A stretch of DNA of 51,311 nucleotides from Loigolactobacillus bifermentans DSM 20003 (GTDB lineage Bacteria; Bacillota; Bacilli; Lactobacillales; Lactobacillaceae), in NCBI RefSeq assembly GCF_001434575.1, contig NZ_AZDA01000039.1, positions 1 through 51,311 of the forward strand, read 5' to 3'. The notes beneath the pieces were generated by a model. The model had not been told where the DNA came from. It was given only the letters and a program-made list of their open reading frames with translations, and did no database searches. The stretch's first letter is position 1; each line of letters begins with the position of its first letter. Below are positions 1-8,130 of this stretch, piece after piece. The translations under genes and the position numbers were made by a program.

Positions 1-104
1 GGTCCAAAATTGTGCGGTATGCCGATATTAAACCTCGTATGAATAATTCGGGATTACGTATTTTATCGGGAGTTTGTTCGCGCACTAGAAGGAAGGACAT
101 TAAT

Positions 105-812
105 GTGTTAATGAAAGCAATTATGCCGCGTAAAGCGAAAAAAGAAAAAATGACAATGGCAGAACGGTCCAATACCTTACGTGCAGGTGTTTTAGGCTCA
201 AATGATGGTATTTTAACGGTTGTTGGGGTGCTGTTCTCAGTTGCCGTTGCCACCACCAACCAATTTACGATTTTTATTGCAGGCCTGTCAGACCTACTTG
301 CCTGCGCCTTTTCCATGGCATCTGGTGAGTACGCTTCTGTCAGTTCACAGAAAGATACTGAAAAGGCTGTTGTGGCTGAAGAAGAACGTTTATTGGCAAC
401 CAATTACGAACTTGAGCTAGACCGAGTGGTTGCTTATTATGAGGCCCGTGGGGTCACGTCAGAAACAGCCCATGAAATTGCCACTGAATTAATGGCACAA
501 GATGCATTGGGTACTGTCGTTCGGGTCAAGTATGATTTGGAATTAGGTCATTATATGAGCCCTTGGCAGGCCGCTTTTTCTTCGATGTTTTCGGCTGCCG
601 CTGGTGGGTTGTTTCCATTGATGGCTATGACCTTATTGCCAGTTGGTACGCAGTGGCCTGGCACAATTATTGCAGTGACCTTGTCGGTTGCGTTAACTGG
701 GTATTTAAGTGCAAAACTAGGGGACGGCTTGGTCAAAACGGCCGTCATTCGGAATGTGTTGGTAGGGTTAGTCACCATGTTCATTCACTTTTATGTCGGG
801 CAATTATTATAA
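105..812 (+). CDS. VIT1/CCC1-family transporter
   Basis: Membrane transporter of the VIT1/CCC1 family, whose members move Fe2+ or Mn2+ out of the cytosol. The N-terminal part has the family signature NTLRAGVLGSNDGILTVVGV followed by a helix with SMASGEYASVSSQ. A charged cytosolic segment with many Glu and Lys follows (about residues 75-130), then three C-terminal hydrophobic helices. I prefer the GTG at 105 because GGAAGG lies 8 nt upstream; ATG at 111 or 150 are alternatives. The frame is open to the window edge, but the extra N-terminal residues do not look like this family. Length about 235 aa is usual. Lactobacilli often carry two such genes in tandem, so the gene cut off at the left could be a paralogue (inference). 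The metal is not determined. Confidence 0.85.
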   Translation: MLMKAIMPRKAKKEKMTMAERSNTLRAGVLGSNDGILTVVGVLFSVAVATTNQFTIFIAGLSDLLACAFSMASGEYASVSSQKDTEKAVVAEEERLLATNYELELDRVVAYYEARGVTSETAHEIATELMAQDALGTVVRVKYDLELGHYMSPWQAAFSSMFSAAAGGLFPLMAMTLLPVGTQWPGTIIAVTLSVALTGYLSAKLGDGLVKTAVIRNVLVGLVTMFIHFYVGQLL

Positions 813-822
813 TGCAGCCAAC

Positions 823-871
823 AAAAAATCGTTTCAATCGCACTGAAAAGTGTGACTGAAACGATTTTTTT
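823..871. terminator. Bidirectional intrinsic terminator
   Basis: Inverted repeat with A-tract and T-tract on both sides: AAAAAATCGTTTCA (823-836) pairs with TGAAACGATTTTTT (857-870), with an inner CACT-GAAA-AGTG hairpin. It lies between two convergent genes and can serve both. Confidence 0.85.
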
Positions 872-873
872 GT

Positions 874-1815
874 TTAATCAGCGATCATTTGGACCACAAG
901 TTTGCCTTGGGTATGACCCGCTTCACTTAAACGATGGGCAATGTTTAAGCCTAGTTCTGAAAATGGCAACGTACGGCTTACCGTTACGGTTAAGTTGCCG
1001 TTAGCGACTAAGTCTGTGACCGTTGCGAGGTCCGTGGCGTTGGGCTTACTCCAGATTTGGCGCCCAGTTAATTGGTTTTGTTGTAGCCAAGCTTCAGGTA
1101 GTGGTTTGGTCAATGACATGATCCGACCACCCGACTTTAGGCAAGCTGCTAGTTCGTCTAAATCAGCGCTAGCAGCTAGGTCTAGGGCAGCATCATAATC
1201 ATGGATCACATCGGCTAAACGAGTATCATGATAATCAATCACCGTGGTGGCGCCTAACTGTTTGAGAAAATCAGTACGATCAGGACTGCCGGTAACTGCA
1301 ATGATTGCGCCGGTTTGGGCGGCTAACTGGACCGCCAAATGGCCAACACCGCCAGCGGCTGCGTTGATCAAAATGTGTTCGCCAGCTTGTAGTTTAAGGT
1401 GATCACGCAACGCTTGTAAGGCCGTGATGCCAGCCAATGGTAAGGCGGCTGCAGTGGTAAAGGACAATTGTGCCGGTTTATGAATAATGGTTTTACCGTG
1501 GGTCGTCAGCACTTCCGCATAAGTGCCTTCGCGAGTCGGTGGCAAAGTCCCCATCACAGCATCGCCAACTTTAAAAGCGGTCACATCGGTGCCAACCGCT
1601 TGTACCACACCTGCAAAATCACTGCCTAATGTGATTGGAAAGTGAAATGGATAGGACTCTTGGTGCCGGCCTTGACGTAACTGGCAGTCAAAGGGATTGA
1701 TTGCTGTGGCATGTATGGCGATCTGCAGCTCATGAGCACCAACTTCAGGTACGGGTAGCGTGGCCGTTTCAAATTGTTTGGCATCCCCATAATGGTTGAT
1801 AACGATTGCTTCCAA
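874..1815 (-). CDS. NADP-dependent MDR oxidoreductase (quinone-oxidoreductase-like)
   Basis: Medium-chain dehydrogenase/reductase, zinc-free quinone oxidoreductase type. The protein starts LEAIVINHYGDAKQFE, then has the GroES-like fold with GSDFAGVVQAVG, and a Rossmann motif AAAGGVGHLAVQLA around residue 145-160. About 313 aa, the normal size. Start chosen at TTG 1815 because AGAGGGGG lies about 9 nt upstream; a GTG 45 nt further upstream has no comparable site. An extended -10 element (TGCTATAAT, minus strand, about 1872-1880) fits as promoter. Monocistronic, ending at the shared terminator. The substrate cannot be told from sequence. Confidence 0.85.
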   Translation of the reverse strand: MEAIVINHYGDAKQFETATLPVPEVGAHELQIAIHATAINPFDCQLRQGRHQESYPFHFPITLGSDFAGVVQAVGTDVTAFKVGDAVMGTLPPTREGTYAEVLTTHGKTIIHKPAQLSFTTAAALPLAGITALQALRDHLKLQAGEHILINAAAGGVGHLAVQLAAQTGAIIAVTGSPDRTDFLKQLGATTVIDYHDTRLADVIHDYDAALDLAASADLDELAACLKSGGRIMSLTKPLPEAWLQQNQLTGRQIWSKPNATDLATVTDLVANGNLTVTVSRTLPFSELGLNIAHRLSEAGHTQGKLVVQMIAD

Positions 1816-1871
1816 AAATAAAACCCCCTCTATCGCGCGTACAAGCAAGCGGTTGTACACAGTTCTCGTTT

Positions 1872-1880
1872 ATTATAGCA
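1872..1880 (-). promoter_or_regulatory. Extended -10 promoter of the MDR oxidoreductase
   Basis: On the minus strand the sequence reads TGCTATAAT, an extended -10 box about 60 nt upstream of the chosen start. No good -35 box is visible. Confidence 0.5.
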
Positions 1881-2040
1881 TTTTTGGCAAAATAGATAAC
1901 TGAATTTTAGATTTGTGAAGAATTTGTGAAGGGAAAGTGAAAATGACACGAAATTGTATGCTTTTTCACAATTAAATTTACTGTTCTATTACATTAAGCG
2001 TTTTCTTATTGCCAACATTAGAAAATTATACTAAATTTAA

Positions 2041-2057
2041 CTTATGGAATTCATAAG
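2041..2057. promoter_or_regulatory. Palindrome CTTATG-N5-CATAAG in the leader
   Basis: A 6-bp perfect inverted repeat with a 5-nt centre (GAATT) sits directly upstream of the ribosome binding site of the 133-aa gene. A repressor site or a small leader hairpin is possible. The partial string GAATTCATAA recurs ahead of the next gene (about 2556-2565). Confidence 0.35.
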
Positions 2058-2072
2058 AAAGAGGGTATAAAC

Positions 2073-2474
2073 ATGACAACCGTAAGTTTAAACAAACAGT
2101 ATTTACAATGTGTGGCATTTGTAATGGCAAGATTACAAACTTTCGATCAAAGTTTTCGAGATTATGAATTAAAGCATTATCAAATGGTTCAACAGCAAAC
2201 TGATTCGCAAGCAAACTGGGAACGCAGTCGGCAAAACTACTTACAGCTGGTGACCCGCTTTGAAACCTTAGATTGTCCAGCCTGTTATGCCACCGTTCAT
2301 GCGGCGTTAACGACTGCGTTAACCGAGTATGCGACGGTTACAGCGGAACTCATGCAAGTGGTCACAACGCCACAACAGACAACCTATCAGGCCATTGGGC
2401 AACGGCGTCAGGAAATTTTACAATCGATCTTAGCCTTAGTTTCGCAAAATCCAGCTGTCGCATCGGCTTCGTAA
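2073..2474 (+). CDS. Hypothetical helical protein, 133 aa
   Basis: I do not recognise this protein. It is 133 aa, soluble, rich in Gln, Thr and Ala, and should be almost entirely alpha-helical. It has a CPAC-like pair (DCPACYAT, around residues 68-75) that could bind metal or form a disulfide, although a single pair is weak evidence. Start ATG 2073 has AAGAAAGAGGG upstream. A near-palindrome CTTATG-GAATT-CATAAG (2041-2057) lies just ahead of the ribosome binding site and may be an operator. Codon use is like that of neighbours, so it is a real gene, but no function is assigned. Confidence 0.7.
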   Translation: MTTVSLNKQYLQCVAFVMARLQTFDQSFRDYELKHYQMVQQQTDSQANWERSRQNYLQLVTRFETLDCPACYATVHAALTTALTEYATVTAELMQVVTTPQQTTYQAIGQRRQEILQSILALVSQNPAVASAS

Positions 2475-2576
2475 AAACTTAAGCTTTGAACCAGATGAAA
2501 TAGGGGAATTCTTCACCGTTGGTTGTGATTTTCGCTTATAATAGATGCAATAAAGAATTCATAAAGGGTGAAAAAC

Positions 2577-3419
2577 ATGACGAACGAGCAAGATACAATT
2601 GAGCGGCGCATCGCCAGCTACTTACAATGGAACCTACCAGTAACAGTAGCCGTTGATGGCCAACGTTTGACCACAGACGGGTTGATGGTGAACGCACAAA
2701 TTTATATTCCATTAAAGGCCTATTTCCGAGCACTGGATCAAAAACTAAACGCTGGTGGTTTCAATGTTTCAGGCACTTATTTAGGGGATCAATTTGAATT
2801 TACGTTAGGCACAAAAACCTTACGGATCAATGGCCAAGGCTTTCCCTTGGACCAAGCACCATTTGGAAGTAATCAAGAAATTTATGTGACAGCGGCTTTT
2901 GTTGCGGTATTGACTCGGCATACGTATGAATGGGCAGCCAGCGAGCGTGTCATTATGTTTTTGCCACTAGATGACGCTGAATTTGAAGTGTCGATTGCGG
3001 AGTTTTCACCATTTTCGGTGTTACCGCGTAAGTTTCTCAGTCAGGATCTGGGGGGCGATGGCGAAATTCCAAGTTTATTTTGGGCCAACGCACCTGAAGG
3101 AACGAAAAGCTTTGCCGTCTTCTTAGGCGACGAACATCCCATCAATGCGGGTTATAGTTATTGGAATGTGATTGGGATCCCTGAAGACTGGACGAGTGTC
3201 ACCGCACAGGATGATCTAACGGCTTATACGCAACGGAAATACCGTGGTGTTGCGCCGATGCAAAGTTCTGGTTATCATGAATATTTATTTTATGTCTTTG
3301 CGTTAGATGCTGAAAAGGTGCCATTTACAGGCGCCATTAATTCAATTGATGATGCGAAAACAGCTTTAGGGCAGCATACATTGGATATTGGTTTGTATCC
3401 TGTTTTTGCGCAACTATAG
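2577..3419 (+). CDS. Copper-amine-oxidase-N-like domain fused to PEBP (YbhB/YbcL-type) domain
   Basis: Two domains can be read. Residues about 18-135 resemble the copper amine oxidase N-terminal (stalk) domain: VAVDGQRL, then NAQIYIPLKAYFRALDQKL, then a second half LRINGQGFPLD and NQEIYVTAAFVAVL. Residues about 138-280 resemble the phosphatidylethanolamine-binding protein family: FSPFSVLPRKF, PSLFWANAPEGTKSFAVFLGDEHP, SYWNVIGIPEDW, YRGVAPMQSSGYHEYLFYVFALD. The ligand-pocket motif DPDAP of the family is changed to DEHP. No signal peptide is seen, although the stalk domain is normally extracellular. Start ATG 2577 was chosen over GTG 2568 because AAAGGG lies 8 nt upstream. About 280 aa. The function is unknown; the fusion itself is unusual. 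Confidence 0.75.
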   Translation: MTNEQDTIERRIASYLQWNLPVTVAVDGQRLTTDGLMVNAQIYIPLKAYFRALDQKLNAGGFNVSGTYLGDQFEFTLGTKTLRINGQGFPLDQAPFGSNQEIYVTAAFVAVLTRHTYEWAASERVIMFLPLDDAEFEVSIAEFSPFSVLPRKFLSQDLGGDGEIPSLFWANAPEGTKSFAVFLGDEHPINAGYSYWNVIGIPEDWTSVTAQDDLTAYTQRKYRGVAPMQSSGYHEYLFYVFALDAEKVPFTGAINSIDDAKTALGQHTLDIGLYPVFAQL

Positions 3420-3428
3420 CGGCCACTT

Positions 3429-3457
3429 TTGAATCCAAGTGGTAAAACCGTTATAAT
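3429..3457 (+). promoter_or_regulatory. Sigma-A-type promoter of the TerC-family gene
   Basis: TTGAAT (3429-3434), 17-nt spacer, TATAAT (3452-3457), followed 31 nt later by the start codon. Confidence 0.75.
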
Positions 3458-3487
3458 AGCCTTACTTTATTTGAAAGGTGCGGCAGT

Positions 3488-4219
3488 ATGCAAATTATCC
3501 AGCAACTTTATGGTCCCTTCTTTAATTTAGACGCCTGGCGTGACGTGTTAACGTCAGGCGCTGACTGGGCAATTATCTTTTCGCTGATTCTCATGGAGTG
3601 TTTACTTTCCGTAGACAATGCCGTGGTATTAGCGGCCCAAACGCAAAGCTTACCAACCCTGCGACAACGTGAAAAAGCGCTGATTTATGGCCTATGGGGG
3701 TCGTATTTATTGCGCTTTTTGATGATTGGTTTAGGCACATTTTTGATTCATATTTGGGAAGTCAAAGTCATTGGTGCACTGTATTTAGCGTACCTTGTGT
3801 TTCACTTTTTCTATCAACGGTATCATAAATCACGTCAGCAAACGGATGAAAAGCCGAAAGGAACGGCGAAGTTCGGGCAAGTGGTTTGGCAGATCGTGTT
3901 TATGGATGCTATTTTTTCAGTGGATTCTGTACTTGCAGCGCTGGCGGTGTCCACAAAACCAATCATTGTTTTGATTGGTGGCTTGATTGGGATCCTCATG
4001 ATGCGTGGGGTTGCAGAAGTCATTATGGCGCTGATGCAAAAAATTCCTGAACTGGAACCCATGGCCTACTATTTGATTGCCATCATTGCGGTGAAACTAT
4101 TCTTAACGATTCCACAGATCGATATTGAAATTCCAGCCAGTTTGTTTGTGCTGATTTTGATTGCCGCCATCGGGATCACACTGGCGATCCATTTTTATCG
4201 TGCGAAGAAAAACGATTAG
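3488..4219 (+). CDS. TerC-family membrane protein (YkoY-like)
   Basis: Integral membrane protein of the TerC family; several members export Mn2+ or help load secreted metalloproteins. It has about seven hydrophobic helices and the two acidic motifs typical of the family: LLSVDNAVVLAA near residue 40 and AIFSVDSVLAALAV near residue 145. The length (243 aa) is typical. Start ATG 3488 with GAAAGGTG 7 nt upstream. The next gene, a CDF-like protein, starts 9 nt after the stop, so both probably share one transcript. No yybP-ykoY riboswitch is visible in the short leader. Confidence 0.85.
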   Translation: MQIIQQLYGPFFNLDAWRDVLTSGADWAIIFSLILMECLLSVDNAVVLAAQTQSLPTLRQREKALIYGLWGSYLLRFLMIGLGTFLIHIWEVKVIGALYLAYLVFHFFYQRYHKSRQQTDEKPKGTAKFGQVVWQIVFMDAIFSVDSVLAALAVSTKPIIVLIGGLIGILMMRGVAEVIMALMQKIPELEPMAYYLIAIIAVKLFLTIPQIDIEIPASLFVLILIAAIGITLAIHFYRAKKND

Positions 4220-4228
4220 GTGAAATTT

Positions 4229-4834
4229 ATGCAAGTAGCAGGTTTAAAACAAGCACTAAAATTAGAATATGTGTCACTACTGTGGATGGTCATTGAATTT
4301 AGTGTCGGCCTACAGGCTGGTTTAAAAGCCCATTCTATTTTGTTAGTGGCGTTTGGACTGGATAGCCTTTTGGAGATTTTTTCCGGTGGTGTGCTGATCT
4401 GGCGGTTGCACAAGCAACAACGGACGGTTGATGCGCAAGAAATTCAACGCGTTGAACAATTCGCGACCCGCTTAGTCGGTGGGGTACTATTGTTGCTAGC
4501 TGTTTACGTGGTGTTCACAGCAGGCTGGAATTTATGGCAGCACCAAGCAGCTGATTTAAGTTGGTCAGGCTTGACGTTATCCGTTTTGTCACTGATTTTA
4601 ATGCCTCTTTTAGCCGTTGCCAAACGCCGCTTAGGCCGGCAGTTACATTCAGCGGCCTTAGTAGAAGATGGTATGTGTAATATTACCTGTGCGTATATGG
4701 CCGGCACGGTTCTGATCGGGGCACTGCTAACCGCCTTGTTTGGTTGGTGGTGGGCCGACTCAGTAGCAGCCTTGGTTTTGGTTTATTTTATTGTTCGTGA
4801 AGGCTTAGAAGGTTTACGGGGAGATGCTGATTAA
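4229..4834 (+). CDS. Cation diffusion facilitator-like membrane protein
   Basis: Six-helix membrane protein with features of the CDF family: LEYVSLLWMVIEFSVGL as first helix, a second helix with the acidic pattern FGLDSLLEIFSGGVL (about residues 42-56), and a later helix with ALVEDGMCNITCAYMAG. These acidic/His/Asn positions match those that bind metal in CDF exporters, but the cytosolic C-terminal domain is missing (201 aa instead of about 290). It probably moves a divalent metal together with the upstream TerC-like protein. Start ATG 4229 has AGGTG 6 nt upstream; GTG 4220 is adjacent to the previous stop. Confidence 0.7.
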   Translation: MQVAGLKQALKLEYVSLLWMVIEFSVGLQAGLKAHSILLVAFGLDSLLEIFSGGVLIWRLHKQQRTVDAQEIQRVEQFATRLVGGVLLLLAVYVVFTAGWNLWQHQAADLSWSGLTLSVLSLILMPLLAVAKRRLGRQLHSAALVEDGMCNITCAYMAGTVLIGALLTALFGWWWADSVAALVLVYFIVREGLEGLRGDAD

Positions 4835-4849
4835 ATCAGTATCTTTTTT
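4823..4849 (+). terminator. Intrinsic terminator overlapping a stop codon
   Basis: GATGCTGAT (4823-4831), loop TAA that is also the stop codon of the CDF-like gene, ATCAGTATC (4835-4843), then six T. Confidence 0.75.
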
Positions 4850-4913
4850 ATTAGAAATTTCGTATACTATGCTTAACATAATAGTTTCATTTTGAAAGGA
4901 TTTGATAATTTAA

Positions 4914-7625
4914 ATGACAGCAACAGAAAATAACCCTGGTCAGCAGCCCAAGCCACAGCGAGTGTGGCAAGCAAGTTCAGCCGAATTGACCCAACAGTAT
5001 CAAACAGATCTTGAACAAGGGCTTACCGAAAAGCAGGCTGCCGCCCGACTGAAACGCGATGGCTTTAATGAGTTAAAGGCTAAGCGCCAGTCAAATTTGA
5101 TACGGTTTTTAAAACAGTTTAATAACAGTATCATTTATATTTTGGCGGCTGCTGCGTTGTTAACCTTAAGTTTACAACATTATTCGGACTCGGTCGTGAT
5201 TGGGGCCGTTATTATCGCCAATGCGTTGATTGGTTTTTTTCAGGAGCGCCAGGCGGATAATGCGTTGGCTCAGATCTCACGGTTATTGGTCACTGAGAAC
5301 TTTGTGATTCGTGACGGTGTGAAGCAGCATTTACCTGCACGACAGTTAGTGGTTGGCGATCTGGTCTTACTAGAAGCCGGCGATGCAGTGCCGGCAGATC
5401 TACGCTTGATTTCGGCTGACAGCTTAAAAATTCAAGAATCGATTTTAACTGGAGAAGCTGATTCAGTTGAAAAAATCGAAACAGCGTTGACAGCTGACGA
5501 GATTCCGTTGGCAGAACGGGCGAACTTAGCGTTTGCTTCGACGGCTGTGACCCAAGGTTCTGGTATCGGCGTGGTGATCGCCACGGCCACTGAAACAGAA
5601 ATTGGCCAGATCCAGCAAAATGTCAGTCAGGTGAAGGAAAAACCGACGCCGTTGATGCAAAACTTGAATCAATTAGGGTTTGGGTTATCCGTAGCAATTG
5701 TGATTGCTGCTGTGTTGTTATTTGTTTTAGGGTTGATCACCCGAGTTTATAGTTTACCCACGTTGTTGATCGCAGTGATCACCATGGTGGTTGGCTCCAT
5801 GCCAGAAGGGTTACCCGCTAGTACATCCATGGTCTTGGCCTTAGGCGTTCGTAAGATGACGGCTGAAAAGGCCATTGTTAAAACGCTGCCAGCAGTTGAA
5901 ACCTTAGGGGCCGTGGACATTGTTAACACGGATAAAACTGGTACGTTGACAAAAAATGAAATGACTGTAACAGAGATCATGACGCCACAACAGGCTTATC
6001 AAGTCACCGGGGTTGGGTTTACCAAGGCCGGTGCACTTGATTTAAGTGGTGAATTGCAGGTCCAAGGGCAACCCGTAACCGGCACCGATGATGTAGATCT
6101 ACAATGGTTACTGGAAATTGCCGGGCAAACCACCGATGCGATGTTGGTTGAAAATGACGGCCAATGGGAATTGAATGGTGAACCGACAGATGGTGCTTTA
6201 ACGGGGTTGTATTACAAACTAAAAGGCCATCAGCCTGAAGTGCAGGAAATTGATTCTCTGCCATTTGATTCCGCGTGGCGTTACAGTGCCCGTTTAGTAG
6301 ACCATGACAGTCAACGGTATTTATTTGCCAAAGGGGCACCCGCTACGTTGTTGAAACAAGCGACATTACCGGCTGATACTTGGGCCAAGCAAGAACAACA
6401 GTTGACGGAACAAGGCTTACGTGTGGTGGCATTTGGGTATCAGGCGGTTGCCAATGATGTGACCGATATTCAAACCGTGCCGATTGACGCCACCTTTAAG
6501 TTAGTCGGGTTAGTCGGGATGATCGACCCGCCGCGTGAAGAAGTGAAGCAGGCGATTGGTGACTTACGTCAGGCCGGGGTGCAAGTCAAAATGATTACCG
6601 GGGATCACCCTGTAACGGCCAGTGCCATTGCACGCCAACTGGATTTATCGACGGATATTCAGGCCATTACAGGGCCAGAGTTGGCAGCGTTAGATGATGC
6701 TGAATTGGCCAAAAAGATTGATCACTATAATGTGTTTGCCCGCACCACACCAACGGATAAGCTCCGAATCGTGCGCGCCCAACAAGCGCGCCGACACGTG
6801 GTGGCGATGACCGGTGATGGTGTTAACGATGCGGCAGCTTTAAAGCAGGCGGATATTGGTGTGGCCATGGGGATCAAAGGTACCGAAGTCGCTAAAGCCG
6901 CGGCCAATATGGTTTTAGCAGATGATGATTTCACCACCATTGTTAAAGCCGTTAAAGCCGGGCGCCATATTTTTGATAATATTCGGAAAACCATTCGGTT
7001 CTTGCTACCAACGAGTTTTGCGGAAGGCTTGATCGTGGTCCTAAGTATTTTATTGGGTCAAGAATTACCACTGTTCCCAACGCAGTTGCTCTGGATCAAC
7101 ATGGTATCGGCGTTAACGATTCAGTTTGCGTTTATTTTTGAGCCACCTGAACACGGTCTGATGCGCCGTGGACCACGGGATGTTCGGACCGGGTTGTTGC
7201 ATAAACCTGATGTGATCGAAATTGGCTTGGTTTCTTTCCTAATTGCAGGGTTAGGTTTAATTGCTTTCCATTTCGGTGTAACCAATGGCCTCAGTGCAAC
7301 GTTAGGCAGTACCATGACTTTAAACATTGTGATTTTTGGTAAGATTTTCTATTTGTTCAATTTACGAAATCAACAACCGTTGTTCTCAAAAGAGTTCTTC
7401 CAAAATAAAATGGCGTTTCTCATGATTGCCTTGTTGATCGTTTTACAATTGATCATTATCTATGTGCCGATTTTCCAAACGGTATTCCATACCACAACGA
7501 TTGGCTTACTAGAAGGTTGGTTGATCCCAGTCGGTGCCGGTATCATTGTGGTGACGGTGGTGGCACTGTTTAAACGTTATTTGTATCACTTGTTGCATAA
7601 GAACCAAACCTTAATGTCTAAATAA
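4914..7625 (+). CDS. P2-type cation-transporting ATPase
   Basis: P-type ATPase of 903 aa with the P2-type (Ca2+/Na+/K+ pump-like) layout: N-terminal cation ATPase domain, actuator loop with TGEA (T179), M4 motif PEGLP (297-301), phosphorylation motif DKTGTLT (D340), KGAP in the nucleotide domain, and the hinge TGDGVNDAAALKQADIG (from 633). M5 and M6 follow with LLPTSFAEGL and QLLWINMVSALTIQF. The actuator motif is TGEA rather than TGES. M6 lacks the Asp that SERCA and Na,K-ATPase use (family pattern T-D-G/M-P-A), so Ca2+ should not be assumed as substrate. An in-frame TAA immediately precedes ATG 4914, which fixes the start. A poor -35 with TATACT (4863-4868) may be its promoter. Confidence 0.9.
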   Translation: MTATENNPGQQPKPQRVWQASSAELTQQYQTDLEQGLTEKQAAARLKRDGFNELKAKRQSNLIRFLKQFNNSIIYILAAAALLTLSLQHYSDSVVIGAVIIANALIGFFQERQADNALAQISRLLVTENFVIRDGVKQHLPARQLVVGDLVLLEAGDAVPADLRLISADSLKIQESILTGEADSVEKIETALTADEIPLAERANLAFASTAVTQGSGIGVVIATATETEIGQIQQNVSQVKEKPTPLMQNLNQLGFGLSVAIVIAAVLLFVLGLITRVYSLPTLLIAVITMVVGSMPEGLPASTSMVLALGVRKMTAEKAIVKTLPAVETLGAVDIVNTDKTGTLTKNEMTVTEIMTPQQAYQVTGVGFTKAGALDLSGELQVQGQPVTGTDDVDLQWLLEIAGQTTDAMLVENDGQWELNGEPTDGALTGLYYKLKGHQPEVQEIDSLPFDSAWRYSARLVDHDSQRYLFAKGAPATLLKQATLPADTWAKQEQQLTEQGLRVVAFGYQAVANDVTDIQTVPIDATFKLVGLVGMIDPPREEVKQAIGDLRQAGVQVKMITGDHPVTASAIARQLDLSTDIQAITGPELAALDDAELAKKIDHYNVFARTTPTDKLRIVRAQQARRHVVAMTGDGVNDAAALKQADIGVAMGIKGTEVAKAAANMVLADDDFTTIVKAVKAGRHIFDNIRKTIRFLLPTSFAEGLIVVLSILLGQELPLFPTQLLWINMVSALTIQFAFIFEPPEHGLMRRGPRDVRTGLLHKPDVIEIGLVSFLIAGLGLIAFHFGVTNGLSATLGSTMTLNIVIFGKIFYLFNLRNQQPLFSKEFFQNKMAFLMIALLIVLQLIIIYVPIFQTVFHTTTIGLLEGWLIPVGAGIIVVTVVALFKRYLYHLLHKNQTLMSK

Positions 7626-7634
7626 TGACGTTCA

Positions 7635-7665
7635 AAAGAAATCGGCAAGCCGGTTTCTTTTTTTT
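7635..7665 (+). terminator. Intrinsic terminator after the P-type ATPase
   Basis: AGAAATCGGC - AA - GCCGGTTTCT followed by a long T-run. Confidence 0.9.
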
Positions 7666-7704
7666 AAAAAACCAAAATAAGGGATACCTAAAAATATATT
7701 AAAA

Positions 7705-7713
7705 TGATATAAT
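7705..7713 (+). promoter_or_regulatory. Extended -10 promoter of the 83-aa gene
   Basis: TGATATAAT, an extended -10 element about 70 nt upstream of the start codon in an AT-rich stretch. A -35 box is not obvious. Confidence 0.5.
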
Positions 7714-7781
7714 AAAACCGACGCAGACGCCCCTACTTCTCTGGCAGAGGTAACAATAAATCTGAAAAGCGAGGCGGTACA

Positions 7782-8033
7782 ATGCTTGCACCAAGTCAAT
7801 TAGAACAGATTTTGCGGAAAACGTTAGATGAGCAAAAACGTAAAATCCTCCGGATCCACCAATTAACCCGTTTAACGTTTGAAGTACGCGAAACAACTGG
7901 CAGGTTTGTTTATCGGTTCGATTGCGACCGACAACTGATTAAACGCTATCGTGTTTTGCCGATTACCGAAATCTCAGGGATATCACGTTATCAAGCAAGC
8001 TTTCCTTATCATCAAGTCATAAAAAGTCGCTAA
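7782..8033 (+). CDS. Small basic hypothetical protein, 83 aa
   Basis: Unrecognised protein of 83 aa, rich in Arg and Lys. It has an N-terminal amphipathic helix (QLEQILRKTLDEQKRKILRI) followed by strand-like segments (LTFEVRETTGRFVYRFDC). It has no membrane helix or signal peptide. Start ATG 7782 with GAGGCGG about 7 nt upstream. It is monocistronic between two strong terminators, with its own extended -10 promoter, which supports a real gene. No function is assigned. Confidence 0.65.
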   Translation: MLAPSQLEQILRKTLDEQKRKILRIHQLTRLTFEVRETTGRFVYRFDCDRQLIKRYRVLPITEISGISRYQASFPYHQVIKSR

Positions 8034-8054
8034 AAGCATCAATGCGTCTACGTC

Positions 8055-8103
8055 AAAAAAACGCTGTTCTCAGGAAGTGGGTGTCCTGAAAACAGCGTTT
8101 TTT
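8055..8103. terminator. Strong bidirectional terminator
   Basis: AAAAAACGCTGTTCTCAGGA pairs with TCCTGAAAACAGCGTTTTTT around an 8-nt loop (one mismatch). It serves the 83-aa gene and the convergent mntR-like gene. Confidence 0.9.
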
Positions 8104-8130
8104 GTGTGGAATCGCAATTGAAAAACGGGC

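Noticed and set aside
1-104. A separate gene fragment at the left edge
   Set aside because: The two alternative plus-strand frames close within about 40 nt and the remaining open frame is that of the VIT gene; too short to judge.
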